Source: Dryocosmus kuriphilus (Eukaryota; Arthropoda; Insecta; Hymenoptera; Cynipidae). From it: a stretch of 64,000 nt of DNA. The notes beneath the pieces were generated by a model that was not told the origin of the DNA, did no database searches, and saw only the letters and a program-made list of their open reading frames with translations. The translations under genes were made by a program, and so were the position numbers. This document shows, piece by piece, positions 53,953 to 64,000 of this stretch. Positions within the stretch are counted from its first letter, which is position 1, and each line of letters opens with the position of its first letter. The stretch is from positions 173,398,552 through 173,462,551 of the forward strand of contig CM076191.1 of NCBI GenBank assembly GCA_038277395.1, read 5' to 3'.

Positions 53953-56900
53953 TTAAATATATAAAGTATATGCTGACACTAAGTAGAGATGTAAGGTGTC
54001 TGTGGTGTTGGGGAGCAAGCATCGCTTATCATTGTGAGGGCTCAGTGCAATTTTTGTCTGTTTAATGGTCTCGTCATTGTGTAATCTCGACCTGAAGACA
54101 TACTGGGTTCTGCTTTGCACTGACAAATTTCTCAAGCATTCCGTGTAATCGATGAAAGTGATTGTTTTGCGCACAATCTCTGATTTTACACATTTGGCTT
54201 TCTTTACAATGTCTTCACTGTTTACACGGATGCTGTACATTTTACTCCGCGAGCCAACAAATTCAGTGATAATTTTACCACAAAACTCATCGTTCATGAG
54301 ACCCAAAACCTTTTTGTTAGCTTGCGGCATTCCGAAAACATTGTCTCGAGCGTAGTCAGAGGTGTCAAATCTGCCAATGCCGTCTTTCATGTCGGTGTAA
54401 ATGTCATTACATTTTACTTCGTAAATAAAACTGTCAGTGGCAGTGTATAGTAGTTTACATCTGTCACCGTATTTTTTAATCATGTAGTCGTAGTGAAAGT
54501 CGTAGATTAGGACTTTGGAGATATCCAGCACAGCAAGCTCTACATAGACCGGCTTGTTGAACAATACTTCAGTTCGTCTCAGTTCAATCGCAACGAGATT
54601 TTCACTGAAGATTGCTCGACTGTGGAAGTTTGATCGGGCTATGAGGGCTTCGGTTCCATACCTACCCTCCCACTTTGTCACACGTTTTACGTCAACATAT
54701 TTTCGTACGTTCTCCATTGTCTTTCCGTAAACTACATTATTCATCAATTTAAACAAGTTTTTTTCAAATTCGTTTCTAGAACTTGCTCGCATTACAGTAT
54801 TGAAGTCTATGTAACTTTAAGCCACGTGGATTGGTTGAACTGAAGTACTTTATGAATTTTAATAAGTTTAAGTCCATTAGCCAAAGCATGTTTGAGAGCT
54901 CGATAATGGAGAACGTACTTTAGTTTCGGTAGGAAGGTAGTTAGGAGCTTCTCCTGGTCGGACCCCGGTCGCTTCGAGTGTTCTGGACAAAACGGTAAGT
55001 CATTGTGCTTCTCATGGATTTCCACAGGGTAGTCCAAATCTACTTCCAGAATGTAACCAAAGGGTGAATCATCTGGAGCGTTGAAATCAAGGTTTTCGAA
55101 ATGGGTAAGCCACTCGAAACCACCGTAAGGGAGAGGTTGTTCCATTGCCCAACCATATAGGTTGTTTGCATCCAAATAATCAACGTAGATAATCTCCCCA
55201 TCCTTGTTGAAAGCTGGCATGTATTTGTTATTGGCAATGGCATAACGGTTGGAGCATTGACTTACTCCACCCCTTTTGCCTTGCTCAATCATTAACAGCA
55301 TATCAACACCGGTGAAGAGCTCTAATCTCACCTTTGAATATTTGAGCATGGCATCCCATGTCAAGCCAGGAGTTGTGTAGTAGTGTGCTGGATCCAAGTC
55401 GTAAGCCTCGAGACACTGTTCTCGGAAACTGTCGAAAATGTCAGCCAAAAGCAGAACGTCAGTTTTCATATACAGACTGACGTACTCGTCGAGTGTCTTG
55501 ATGTTAAATGCACACCATACCTGTTACGCATGTGCATAATCTTTATCCGATATTGCCGAATCATTGAGACTGTTGTAAAATTTTTCTTTTGATGGGAGCT
55601 GAGTTTCACTAAGTCTATCTCTCGAGTCCAAATATTCATAAGGAAGAACACCTTTCCACGTGAGAAGCTCAATTTTCTCCCTCTCAATACCGGCAAACAC
55701 TGCACTGACAATTTTATACTGAGTGAGGTATGACGCTAACTTTTCCAGTGAAAAGGCCATAAATCTGAATGAATCAATGAATCTAAATTTAATCTGGGTT
55801 TCCTGAACGTACTTTGTGAATGAAATATATTTCTCCTTATTGAGTGCAAGAACTTTAACTCTTCCCTCAAATTGTGTGGCAATGTCACGAATGATAAAGT
55901 GAGCGTCACACCCACTCAGATTATGGAAAACAACAGGTATGGTGTTTGAGACCTGATATGATAAGTTGCAATGCTCATGCGCAGGACCACGGTAGTTACC
56001 AGTCAGGTGACAATGATCAAGTACCTTCTTCATTGGGGGATGCAGTGCCTTCTGACAAATGTGACAAGTTTTGGCATCTATAAAGGCTTCCTGCTGCTCA
56101 AAAGTTATTTTTTTCATTGGTACTGATGAAGCCAAGATCCTGTCACATTTCTGAGCAATATCCAGTAATTGCTCAGCAAACCACTTTGCTGGCTCCACAT
56201 CCTCCGGACATGAATCGTAGAAAGGCAGTTTATCATCATAACTGCACTTGAACATGTATCCAATATTCAAGATCTTGTGTCTTTCAAAGACCTCAGTATT
56301 CGAAATTTTTTCTGCTCCTTCATCATTTACGGGCATCAAAAGGGACTCATAATCCGCGTAAATGATGAAAGGAGCCCGCTCACGGTTCTTAAAGTTCTTA
56401 AACTCAACAATGTTCTTCCCGGTTCTGGAAGCACCACTTTACAGTTATTAAGTTTTACACAGTCTTCCTAGTGAGCAACCAGTTTCTCCATTTTCATGAA
56501 ATAGTGCAAGCACCGGTCGCAAATGTACTTTCTCGTTTTCATTTTAGACAATTGTATACTGATCAATCGGGATAAATCCCTTATCCAGACATAGAGGAAG
56601 TTGAAGCTTCTTTCTTCTTTAACTTGATGTTTTTTTTCTTTTTCTTCTTCTTCTTCTTCTTCACTGTTATTCTCTATGGTATAATCTTCCTCTACACGAA
56701 GAAGATTCACGTGCGTGTCTCGTTTTTGTGAGGTAAGGTGAAGAGGCACCACCGTTAATTTATTTTCAGTCTTCCTGATGAGACCATAGATATTTACAGA
56801 GATCTGATTTTTCTCCTCGAACTTGTGCACATCTTTGAGTGCAACTGGAAAGGCAATGTCTGAAAAATCCAGTTCACCCCTGTATTGGTGATATTTTGAT

Positions 56901-57739
56901 ACGCGTGTAGCACTCTTTTTCGAGTCAGGTGGGTGTAAGGCTGAGAGAATTGCCCACTTGAAGCACTCGTTGTCGTTATTCTCTATGTTCACACAAGCTT
57001 TCTTATCCTTTATCGACTTAAGATGTTCAATGTAGGAATCTGCCTTTAGTGGGTTCAACTTGTTGATGTTGTTGGAAAGCTTGATGATTGGGTGGAGGGT
57101 CCATTCAGAGTCTTTCTCCTGAAATTCCTCCATCTCCTTGAGGAATGGGTACCTCGCGTACGTTTCAAACCATAATTTCAAGTCAGTGGTGGAATATATG
57201 GCTTCGTTCTTTGACTTGAAATTTTTATCATCAGGCTCATCTTTGCCGATTTTTGTATAGTAGCAAAGAAGTAATGCATTTATTTTCAAAGCCTTTTGTT
57301 TTTGTAATTCTTTGCCCACTTGAACAATGAATAATTGCTGAGCATCATTCAAAAACGCAAGGACATTATTATGTATTATATTGGCCACTACACACGTTTT
57401 AACACGACTATTGAAAGCTTTGTCTACATCTATCCACTTTAAGCGATTATGGATGTCATCATGTTTCTTCAGCACGTGTCCTCCTCCTTTCTTCATCAAT
57501 AAATCAAAGCGTGCCTCTAAACATGCGAGCTTCTCAATCAGGTCTAGGCACGTTTGTTTTTTGCCTAAGGACTGCGGTGGTGTTTTGCTGTAGAGTTCTC
57601 TCCTGACAGTCCTTGGACAAAGCGAGCACTCATTCTTCCAATTGGTGATTTTGTCTAGAGGTGCGTATCCAGACGACAACATCAGAGTCAACGCATGCTC
57701 TATACCGGGAATGAGCTTCACGCACTCGTCGAATATCAT
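53953..57739 (-). pseudogene. polB: Protein-primed DNA polymerase B of Maverick 2, broken
   Basis: The ATG at 57739 opens MIFDECVKLIPGIEHAL. This copy keeps segments lost in element 1: ECFKWAILSALHPPD (about 56955), the HNH/endonuclease VII-like module KTCHICQKALHPP...DHCHLTGNYRGPAHEHCNL (about 56070-55960) and exonuclease motif II FHNLSGCDAHF (about 55920-55890). Exonuclease I is YADYES. Motif A DANNLYGWAM, motif B KLMNNVVYGKTMENVR and motif C YTATDS follow. Breaks: TAG at 56468-56470, a frame change near 56420, TAA at 55524-55526 and a frameshift near 54815. The last two and the Ala in motif C are shared with element 1. Confidence 0.93.
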
Positions 57740-57779
57740 TTTTAATATGAATATGGGATATAAAGCAACACTAATGAAG

Positions 57780-58029
57780 TCTTTCACGCACACTGTATAT
57801 TTAGAATCGCTGAAAATATCTTTAGCTGCACTTTCGTTAAGTGTCTTTTTCTCTCAAACACACACACACAAAGACACACATACAAACACAAAACACACAC
57901 ACACAGTATATGTAAAGCCGCTAACAATGTCTTTAGCTGCACTTTACGTTGAGTGTCTTTTTCACGCACACTGTACACTTAAAGCCGTTAAAAATGTCTT
58001 TAGCTGCACTTTACGTCGAGTATCTTTTT

Positions 58030-58076
<47 letters not shown>

Positions 58077-58080
58077 TATT
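57780..58080. repeat. ~80-bp repeats with CA microsatellites, PolB leader of Maverick 2
   Basis: Three units with TCTTTAGCTGCACTTTACGT and GTGTCTTTTTC separated by CA runs (57860-57905 and 58033-58075). Absent from element 1, where the GC-rich block occupies the same interval. Confidence 0.75.
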
Positions 58081-58149
58081 TAATATAAAATTACTAGCAA
58101 AGTTCTCAACTAGAACAAAACTTCACTGGAGATTCTTCAATACTTTTTC

Positions 58150-58390
58150 ACTTCTTGCACACGTTACACTCTGTAGGTTCAATGACAGACTGAAGGGTCT
58201 CCAATCTGATACACTTTTCATTTTGTCTTTAAATGCATTATCCTTATTTCACGAGTCAATAGTAAGGTTCACAAAAAAGGCTACACTGGAGATTTTCTTC
58301 ACACAATGTGAATCACTTGACAGACAACGCCGAATTGAGATCACTCCGTTCCACATGCTCTTTTATAAAAATTGAGCGAAGCTGGGTGAA
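58150..58390 (-). promoter_or_regulatory. Putative PolB promoter and leader, Maverick 2
   Basis: On the minus strand TTTTATAAAAG lies near 58365-58355, followed by CGGAGTGATCTCAATTCGGC and, further on, TTCAGTCTGTCATTGAAC near 58185-58168. It parallels 5270-5465 of element 1. Confidence 0.5.
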
Positions 58391-58620
58391 TGTATATTTT
58401 TGTGTTGCATCGTATACATATGAAAATGAAGATGTGTGACTGAAATCGAGCGAAGCTGGATGAATGTATGTGTTTGTGCGGCATCGTATATGTATGTAAA
58501 TGAAGAAGGTGAGTGAAATCGAGTGAAGCTGGGTGAATGTATGTGTTGGTGCGATATCGTATATGTATGTAAATGAAGATGTGTGAGATGACGCCGCTTC
58601 TGAGGGGAACACGAAGTCAA
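58380..58620. repeat. ~72-bp tandem repeat, three units
   Basis: Units built on TCGAGCGAAGCTGGRTGAAT, GTATGTGTTKGTGCGRYATC and GTATATGTATGTAAATGAAG. Element 1 has a single equivalent at about 5200-5275. Confidence 0.8.
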
Positions 58621-59970
58621 ATACTCTATGCGTGTCGAAAAATTGAATCATTATGCGTGTTCCAATAGGCTTGAGATATTACGTCATCATGCTTGTCGAA
58701 ACCTGTCTAGAGATGCCGCGTCGGAGGGAAAAGGGCGGGTGGGAGGGGAAGCGGAAGCCGGTGAGAGGAAACACCACGTCTGAGGAAGCCGATGGAGAGT
58801 GAGAGAGATAGAGAGAAAGAGAGAGAATATTCGAGAAGTAAATTCCAATACATAACCTTAATAGTAATAAGGAATGTATTCTGATTTACGCTACAGGAAA
58901 AATGATTGCATTTCTTGAGCACAACCCAGAAAAATTGTCGATTTTCAATATCTGATTATTTTGAGATTTTCGAGTTTTGATTCAGTAGTACGGAATTTTA
59001 CAGGAAGGGAAAAGTGATTGCATTTCTCGACCACAATTTTTGTTTTTCAATATCTGATTATTTTAAGACTTTCGAGTTTTGATTCAGGAACTATTAGTCG
59101 TACGGAATTTTACAAGAGGAAAAAGTGATTGCATTTCTTGAGCACAACTTTTGTTTTTCAATATCTGATTATTTTGAGATTTTAAATTATTGCATCATCT
59201 TGCGTAACGTGATGATCTATTGTGCATTATCGAGACTCCCACTTAGCCCCTCCTTCCCTTCTCACACCCATAATGCCATTAAAATAATGAGGTCAGTGTT
59301 GGAGAGAGAGAGGGGAAAGCGTGTTCAAATCTGCATCGCGTGCCTGTCGAAATAAATGGAGATGAATTCTCGCGCCTATAAACTTCTAGGATCAATGACA
59401 TCAAGATAATGGGGTAAGTGTTGGAAAGAGAGGGGGAAAGCATTTTCAAACCTGGATCGCGTGCCTGTCGAATTAAATGGAGACGAATTCTCGCGCCTTT
59501 AAGCTTCTAGGATCAATCACATCAAGATAATGGGGTCATTGTTGGAGAGAGAGAGGGGGAAAACACGTTTGAACCTGCATCCCATTGAATTTATGCTCTT
59601 ATATTTTAGTATACAAGCCGATGGAGAGTGAGAGGGAGAGAATTTTCGAGAAGTAATTTCCAATACATAACCTTAATAGTAATAAGGAATGCGGCGTTCA
59701 GGCAAAGATTGTAGTGGTGCTATATATGCTAAATACCTGCCCCAATATATTTACTTTACCAGTACAGGGTAATACTGACTGTCGATGACGGACATTGGCG
59801 CCATCTATCGGCGAAAAAGGAAGTTTGTTGTAGTGGAACCCTACCTTACCGGCCCAGGGTAACACCGACTGTCGATAATTTAGCACGGACATGTACCACT
59901 GAGGGAGACGTGGCGCCATTTGTCAGCGACAGCGCGAAGCTTGTCGTGGTGCGGCAGAACCCCTACAGCT
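58620..59970. repeat. Terminal repeat arm of Maverick 2
   Basis: Direct similarity to 19130-20238: GCGTCGAAACCTGTCTAGAG-type start, three 133-bp units (58900-59190), then ~120-bp units with TTCTCGCGCCTATAAACTTC repeated three times (59280-59600), and the GGCGCCATCTATCGGCG block. Unit numbers differ from both arms of element 1. Confidence 0.82.
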
Positions 59971-60739
59971 CTATTAATGTGTTCTAATGGATGGGGATAT
60001 AGAAAAACTGATTACAGCAATATCGTAAAAACAACAAGATGTGAACTATTATTAGTGCGTCTAATTTTTTCCAATTTAATTTTAAAAATATTTATTCAAT
60101 GAATAAGTTATTATGTATTATGCAATTCACATTTCCTTAATAAAGAAAATAGAAAGCTCACTGAAATTTTTTAAGCTATTAAAATATTATATTGAAATTT
60201 GTTTCCTGTTATAAAAATACCAAGGGCGATGGGAGAGTGCGTGGACGAAAATTCTTCATTAGTAACGAGACTAATACGAATATTTTTATTATTTTAAAAT
60301 ACATTTTTGTTAAGGACCTGTTGTTCAATTTAAATTAGATAGATAAAGAACTTTAAAGACACATAAAAATTTTAAGTTATTGAAATTAAAATTTAAATTG
60401 GTTTCATTTGTTATATAAATATGTATAAAAACATTTATAAAAAATCTGAGAGTAGCACCCATATATATTTAAATTACTTGTTAATTCGGAGCTTTATTAT
60501 TTATTGATCATCTTAGATTTTCCCATACAGCTGCAAAAGCAAAGCCGGAAAGTACGGTTTTACTTTGGACTTTGCCTAAATACACTAGGCACTTCGCGAT
60601 TTTCCTAGGTAAAGTCGAAAGTGTAAGTGCAGTTTCGGTCTTTGCCTGACAGCGCTCAGTCAGTTCGCGAAATGCACAGGCAGAATGCGAATGGACCGGA
60701 TTTCGGGCTTTGCCTGTATCATATACGAGTATACTGTAA
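59971..60739. other. AT-rich spacer, one small palindromic repeat
   Basis: No gene. 60545-60720 has repeated GGACTTTGCCT / TCTTTGCCTG / GGGCTTTGCCTG and CACTTCGCGA / CAGTTCGCGA motifs, probably a small MITE or decayed tandem array. Confidence 0.4.
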
Positions 60740-60963
60740 CATCTTGGTTATTACTTATACTTCGTTCTCGTTATTCTCCGTAAATCAGTTACACTTTTCA
60801 AGAAAAGTGAGAGACCTCATCGGCACCCTCTTCTTGATCATCGTGGTCTAGGTTAATTTTTTTCGATATTCTGTTGGTATATATAAAAATATTACATACC
60901 TATAAGTTAAATTTGATTTATAATTTTAGTATATTTATTTCCCATTCGAATATGTTTAAATTA

Positions 60964-62170
60964 CGAGGCACGTCCAGAAAGTAAGTGTACTCAACTTATT
61001 TAGGCTTCAAAAAAAATTTATTAAAACAAAAACATAGTTGGTTACACTTGCACATATGTAAGTTATTTTTCGGCATAGTCACCATCCCTCTCGATGCAAG
61101 TGGTGAGCCGCGGGATCAATTTTTTGATGCCTGCCTCGAAGAAGTCTTCCGCCAGCTCTTTCGCCCACTTCTCCACCTCCCCCTTCACCTCCTCGTCCGT
61201 TGAAAACTTGTTTCCACCCATGTGCACCTTCAGGGAAGTGAAGCGATGGAAATCTGAAGGGGCCAGGTCAGGGGAATACGGGAGGTGGTTCAAAACGTCC
61301 CATCCAAAAGAGTCCAGGAGTTGCTTCGTGGCGTTGGCCGTGTGAGGTTTGGCATTGCCATGCAGCAGGCAGACTCCCTGAGACTGCATGCCTCTTCTTT
61401 TATTCTGAATCGCCCTTTTCAATTTTCTCAGCGTCTCACAGTATCTTGCCGCGTTGATGGTCTCCCCGTGAGGCAGATATTCAATCAAAATTATGATTTT
61501 ATGGTCCCAAAACACGGATGCCATGATTTTTTTGGCTGAAATTGTGGTTTTGAATTTCTTGGCGGAGGGTGAAAAGGTGTGGCGCTACTGCTGAGACTGA
61601 CTCTTAGTTTCAGGCGTGTAGTGGGCAACCTAAGTTTCGTCTCCAGTAACAATAGAGTAGAGAAAATCATCGCCTTCGCGTTCGTAGTGCTCCAAAAACT
61701 CTTTTCTCGTTGGAGCTCTGCACTCGATTCAACTTGTGCTGTTCTGTCAGCTGTTTTGCGACCCACCTCGCAGACAATTTCCGATATCCGAGAGTTTCTG
61801 TGATTGTTTCGTGTAACAGGGATCTGGAGATTTGCGAAAACATCGCAGAAAGATCATCTAACGTCAATCTGCGATCGTAACGGATCGCAATCTCGATTTT
61901 TTCCACAAGTTCGTCAGTCACAATTGAAGGTCTTCCACTCCTCTGATCGTCATGCACGGAAACACGGCCATTTTTAAATTCGCGACACCACTTGTACACA
62001 CTCGTACGATTCATAGCTCCATTACCGTAAACAGTTTTCACCTCATTATAAATCTCAACTTCGTTTTGAAGGGCAGGGGTCAGACTACGCGGCAGTGTTG
62101 CCAACATGTCGAAAAAGTATTCCCTACAGCTGTGAGAGTACCAGTACCCTTACTTTCTGGACGTGCTTCG
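60964..62170 (-). mobile_element. Mariner transposon (1.2 kb)
   Basis: Inverted ends CGAGGCACGTCCAGAAAGTA (left) and TACTTTCTGGACGTGCTTCG (right), with TA at 60962-60963 and 62171-62172. It encodes a broken mariner transposase on the minus strand. It inserted in the intron of secreted gene copy 3. Confidence 0.92.
61063..62107 (-). pseudogene. Mariner transposase, inactive
   Basis: The N-terminal helix-turn-helix half (61667-62107) has VYKWCREFKNGRVSVHDDQR and SGRPS. The catalytic half (61063-61524) has MASVFWDHKIIILIEYL, LLHGNAKPHTAN and YSPDLAPSDFHRF. The first catalytic block GDET is followed by TAG in place of Trp near 61645, and frames change near 61530-61670. The second catalytic Asp is Gly (HGN instead of HDN). 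The third Asp of the D34D triad (PSDFH) is present. Confidence 0.9.
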
Positions 62171-62280
62171 TATAAATCCTTCTTGTAATAGTATACAAAG
62201 ATCATTTCCCAAATTTTCACTGACTATGGTCAGACTTGCAAAAAACAGTGGCTGAGTTAATTGATTTGACTTAATGTTTT

Positions 62281-62350
62281 GCGGGGAGGGGGGGGGGGAT
62301 CGTAAGAGCACCCCCTGGCGCTCAGTCAATAAGCCCATTGTACCACATCC
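62281..62350 (-). mobile_element. Fragment of an LOA-type LINE 3' end
   Basis: CCCCCTGGCGCTCAGTCAAT and AAGCCCATTGTACCA match 31791-31825, the 3' untranslated end of the LOA-type LINE, after a G-run. Only about 70 bases remain. Confidence 0.6.
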
Positions 62351-62524
62351 GTGTTCCTCTTAAGGTAGTGCACCGAAGCCGTGCACCTTTATCGAGTTTT
62401 GATCTCAGTGCTTTTTCATTGTTTTCAACTTTCCGGAAATATAGTATAAATCTCGGGTACCAGGCGTACTCCATGGCACCGCATCGAAGACGGGCCTCTT
62501 TGCAATCAAAGTGAGCCTCTGATA

Positions 62525-62620
62525 CGAGGCATGTTCAGAAAGTAAGTATGCTTGGATCTCCGATGCTCAAAGGGGATTAATTTTGACGATGTTGTCAACG
62601 CTGCGTTCTAGGGAAAAATC
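62525..62620. mobile_element. Mariner end fragment
   Basis: CGAGGCATGTTCAGAAAGTA at 62525, preceded by TA, is a diverged mariner inverted end. The following sequence (ATGCTTGGATC) is compatible, but no transposase or second end is visible. Confidence 0.5.
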
Positions 62621-62924
62621 TGGAGAGTAGAATGCAAGGCGCTCACGGTAGTAGCTTCAAGGCTCTCGTTTCAGTGCTGTTTCGGAATGATTCTCCTTAT
62701 TGATTTTTTTCTTCAGGGGTAAACAATTAACACTCAACATTACCGTAAAACCTTAAGAAACTTCGTAGAGCCTTTCAGAAGAAAAGAAGAGGACTGTCAA
62801 CGCAAAGAGAGAGTCTGTTTCATGACAACGACCGCTGCCACAAGTTCCACGTCACAACGCACCTATGCGAGTCACCCGGATGGGTAAAGTACCGGTAAAA
62901 GTACATAGAAAAATTTTCATTGGT

Positions 62925-63000
62925 ACTGGCACAGGAATCGAATCCCAGACCCCTGGAAGCCTCCAGCACTGTCGGTTAAGCCACCGAGTGAGGGAATAAA
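62925..63000 (-). repeat. tRNA-related SINE-like segment
   Basis: The minus strand reads CTCGGTGGCTTAACCGACAG then GTCTGGGATTCGATTCCTG, giving an A-box-like GTGGCTTAACCGAC and a B box GGGATTCGATTCC about 35 bases apart. The arms do not fold as a full tRNA. Probably a tRNA-derived SINE head. Confidence 0.5.
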
Positions 63001-63789
63001 TAATTAACTATAATTTATATACACTCGTTTACAAAATGTCTTACGTAAAAGTATCCTTGCTCTTTAGAACAATTTTATATCGCACCATGTTCTTCTTACT
63101 CGGAGAAGTTCGTCTAGGTATGATGTGGCTTTAGTGAAAAAACATTCGAAGTTTGTTAAATTTAATTGTTCTATTTTATGTGACGCGTTGCGAATTTACT
63201 TGAGGCATGGTGTTTGTTCTTTGGTTATAGAATGGTCTTCATGGAAGCTTATCCAGTTTTGATAATTTTTATGTGGATGTTTCTACGCTCTCAAAGATGT
63301 ATCTAGAAGTATGGAAATCACATCGATATGAAGATGCATAACGAATGCAGAACTAATTTACACTTTGGCAAAAGTGGTTTTTATTAATTGCATGGGTTGC
63401 TGATATAAGTCAACGTATGTGTTTCCTTTGCAAGTCAAAAATTTGTCAACATAAATGTTATTGTCCAAATGTCCGCTCCTTGAGCGGTAATTAGGAATTT
63501 TAATTATAGGGGAGCGGATCCTAATGTGGCGCACCTAAAACATTTTTGAATTTTAAGAATAATATAAGCGATTTTGTAGCAGTAAACTATGAACCATGTA
63601 GTTTTATAGCTTAGACTTGCTTTATATATAGCAGAAGTGACATGGGGTTAATTAAAAACATTAATTTTAGGCTTTGGTAAAAAATTCACCTGCGTCTAGT
63701 TATCTGCCTTATTTCTTAATGTCGCGCCGCGGCCGTGTTTATTTGTCGTGTATTCTCAAAGAAAAAGTGACTTGTTACTATTAGAAAAA
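63001..63789. other. Noncoding region, no gene seen
   Basis: AT-rich with no supported ORF. TAGGGGAGCGGATCCTAATG at 63509 resembles a MITE start seen at 40117. Confidence 0.4.
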
Positions 63790-64000
63790 AATTTTTTTAG
63801 TAAAATTAGGCTTTGAAAAAATGTTCTAAAAGTTTTAATTAATATTGTGTTTTATAAGCTTTTCATAATACTTCTTTCAAACAGGCTACGTACTTATTTA
63901 ACCTGAAAAACATCGAAAAAAGATGATGAAGTGATTAAGAATTTATAATAGTATTATAGTACCAAAAAATATATTCCTTTAAGAATGTTTTTATTTTGGG
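63790..64000. repeat. Repeat R3, copy 2, runs off the window
   Basis: TTTAGTAAAATTAGGCTTTG onward matches 38778-38990 in order, including CATAATACTTCTTTCAAACAG and GTGATTAAGAATTTATAA. It continues past the window end. Confidence 0.7.

Larger units (their letters stand above)
50892..59970. mobile_element. Maverick/Polinton element 2, truncated and reversed
   Basis: Reverse orientation relative to element 1: right-hand TIR at 58620-59970, PolB on the minus strand (53953-57739), then a Penelope insertion and plus-strand integrase, DUF8207-like and ATPase pieces to 50892. All virion genes beyond the ATPase and the second TIR are lost. The end near 59970 reads CCCCTACAGCT; its last ~20 bases differ from element 1, so the exact terminus is uncertain. 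PolB protein identity to element 1 is roughly 95% by eye over the palm. Confidence 0.88.
60740..62275 (+). pseudogene. Secreted-protein family, copy 3, decayed and split by mariner
   Basis: 60740-60960 aligns with the promoter, exon 1 and intron start of copy 2: ATCAGTTACACTTTT leader, GTG in place of the ATG (about 60808), a TAG late in the signal-peptide region, then GGTTAATTTTTTTCG and GTATATATAAAAATATTA. A mariner occupies 60964-62170. The intron continues at 62173-62260 with GACTTGCAAAAAACAGTGG, as in 31096-31115. Exon 2 is absent; LINE 3'-end sequence follows. It is a clear third family member, non-functional. Confidence 0.72.

Noticed and set aside
57642..58088. 148-codon plus-strand ORF ending in Thr-His repeats
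   Set aside because: Antisense to the PolB start plus translation of CA microsatellites.

Overview
The window looks like a piece of a TE-rich, AT-rich arthropod nuclear genome, most likely an insect. The reasons are the spliced genes with GT..AG introns, a mariner, an LOA-type and an RTE-type LINE, a Penelope element, a Merlin, a hAT MITE and two Mavericks (Polintons) of the arthropod type. A parasitoid wasp or other hymenopteran is possible, but that is only a guess. I see no ordinary housekeeping gene. Almost everything is mobile DNA, much of it nested, plus one small family of secreted-protein genes.

Layout. 1-3.6 kb: a minisatellite, a truncated LINE and a mariner-like element that splits an unrecognised coding fragment. 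3.65-22.6 kb: an RTE-type LINE (minus strand) into which a complete 16.3-kb Maverick (3921-20238) has inserted. The Maverick has AG...CT ends, long inverted repeats and an imperfect 6-bp target duplication. 22.7-30 kb: MITEs and interspersed repeats. 30-31.7 kb: a broken secreted-protein gene, cut by an LOA-type LINE (31.68-35.52 kb). 35.7-38.4 kb: a Merlin element. 41-43.8 kb: a foldback element. 43.8-50.5 kb: a second copy of the region around the secreted gene, carrying a Merlin-derived MITE, a 3.66-kb CACTG-ended transposon and the one intact secreted-protein gene (49630-50489). 50.9-60 kb: a truncated second Maverick in reverse orientation, with a Penelope element inside it. 60-64 kb: a third, decayed secreted-gene copy split by a mariner, then LINE and SINE-like scraps.

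How the genes fit together. Maverick 1 carries the Polinton set. Left to right it has a protein-primed family B DNA polymerase (+). A minus-strand block follows: chromodomain integrase, fibre-like protein and packaging ATPase. A divergent plus-strand virion block comes next: PLA2/minor virion protein, adenovirus-type protease, penton-like protein, a small basic protein, the major capsid protein, an uncharacterised protein and a small OB-like protein. Most genes are broken. The two Mavericks share a stop codon, a frameshift and a substituted motif C aspartate in PolB. They therefore probably descend from an already defective copy that was amplified in trans or duplicated. The secreted-protein family (one intact copy, two broken copies and a 45-bp exon fragment) is the best candidate here for an undescribed host gene family.
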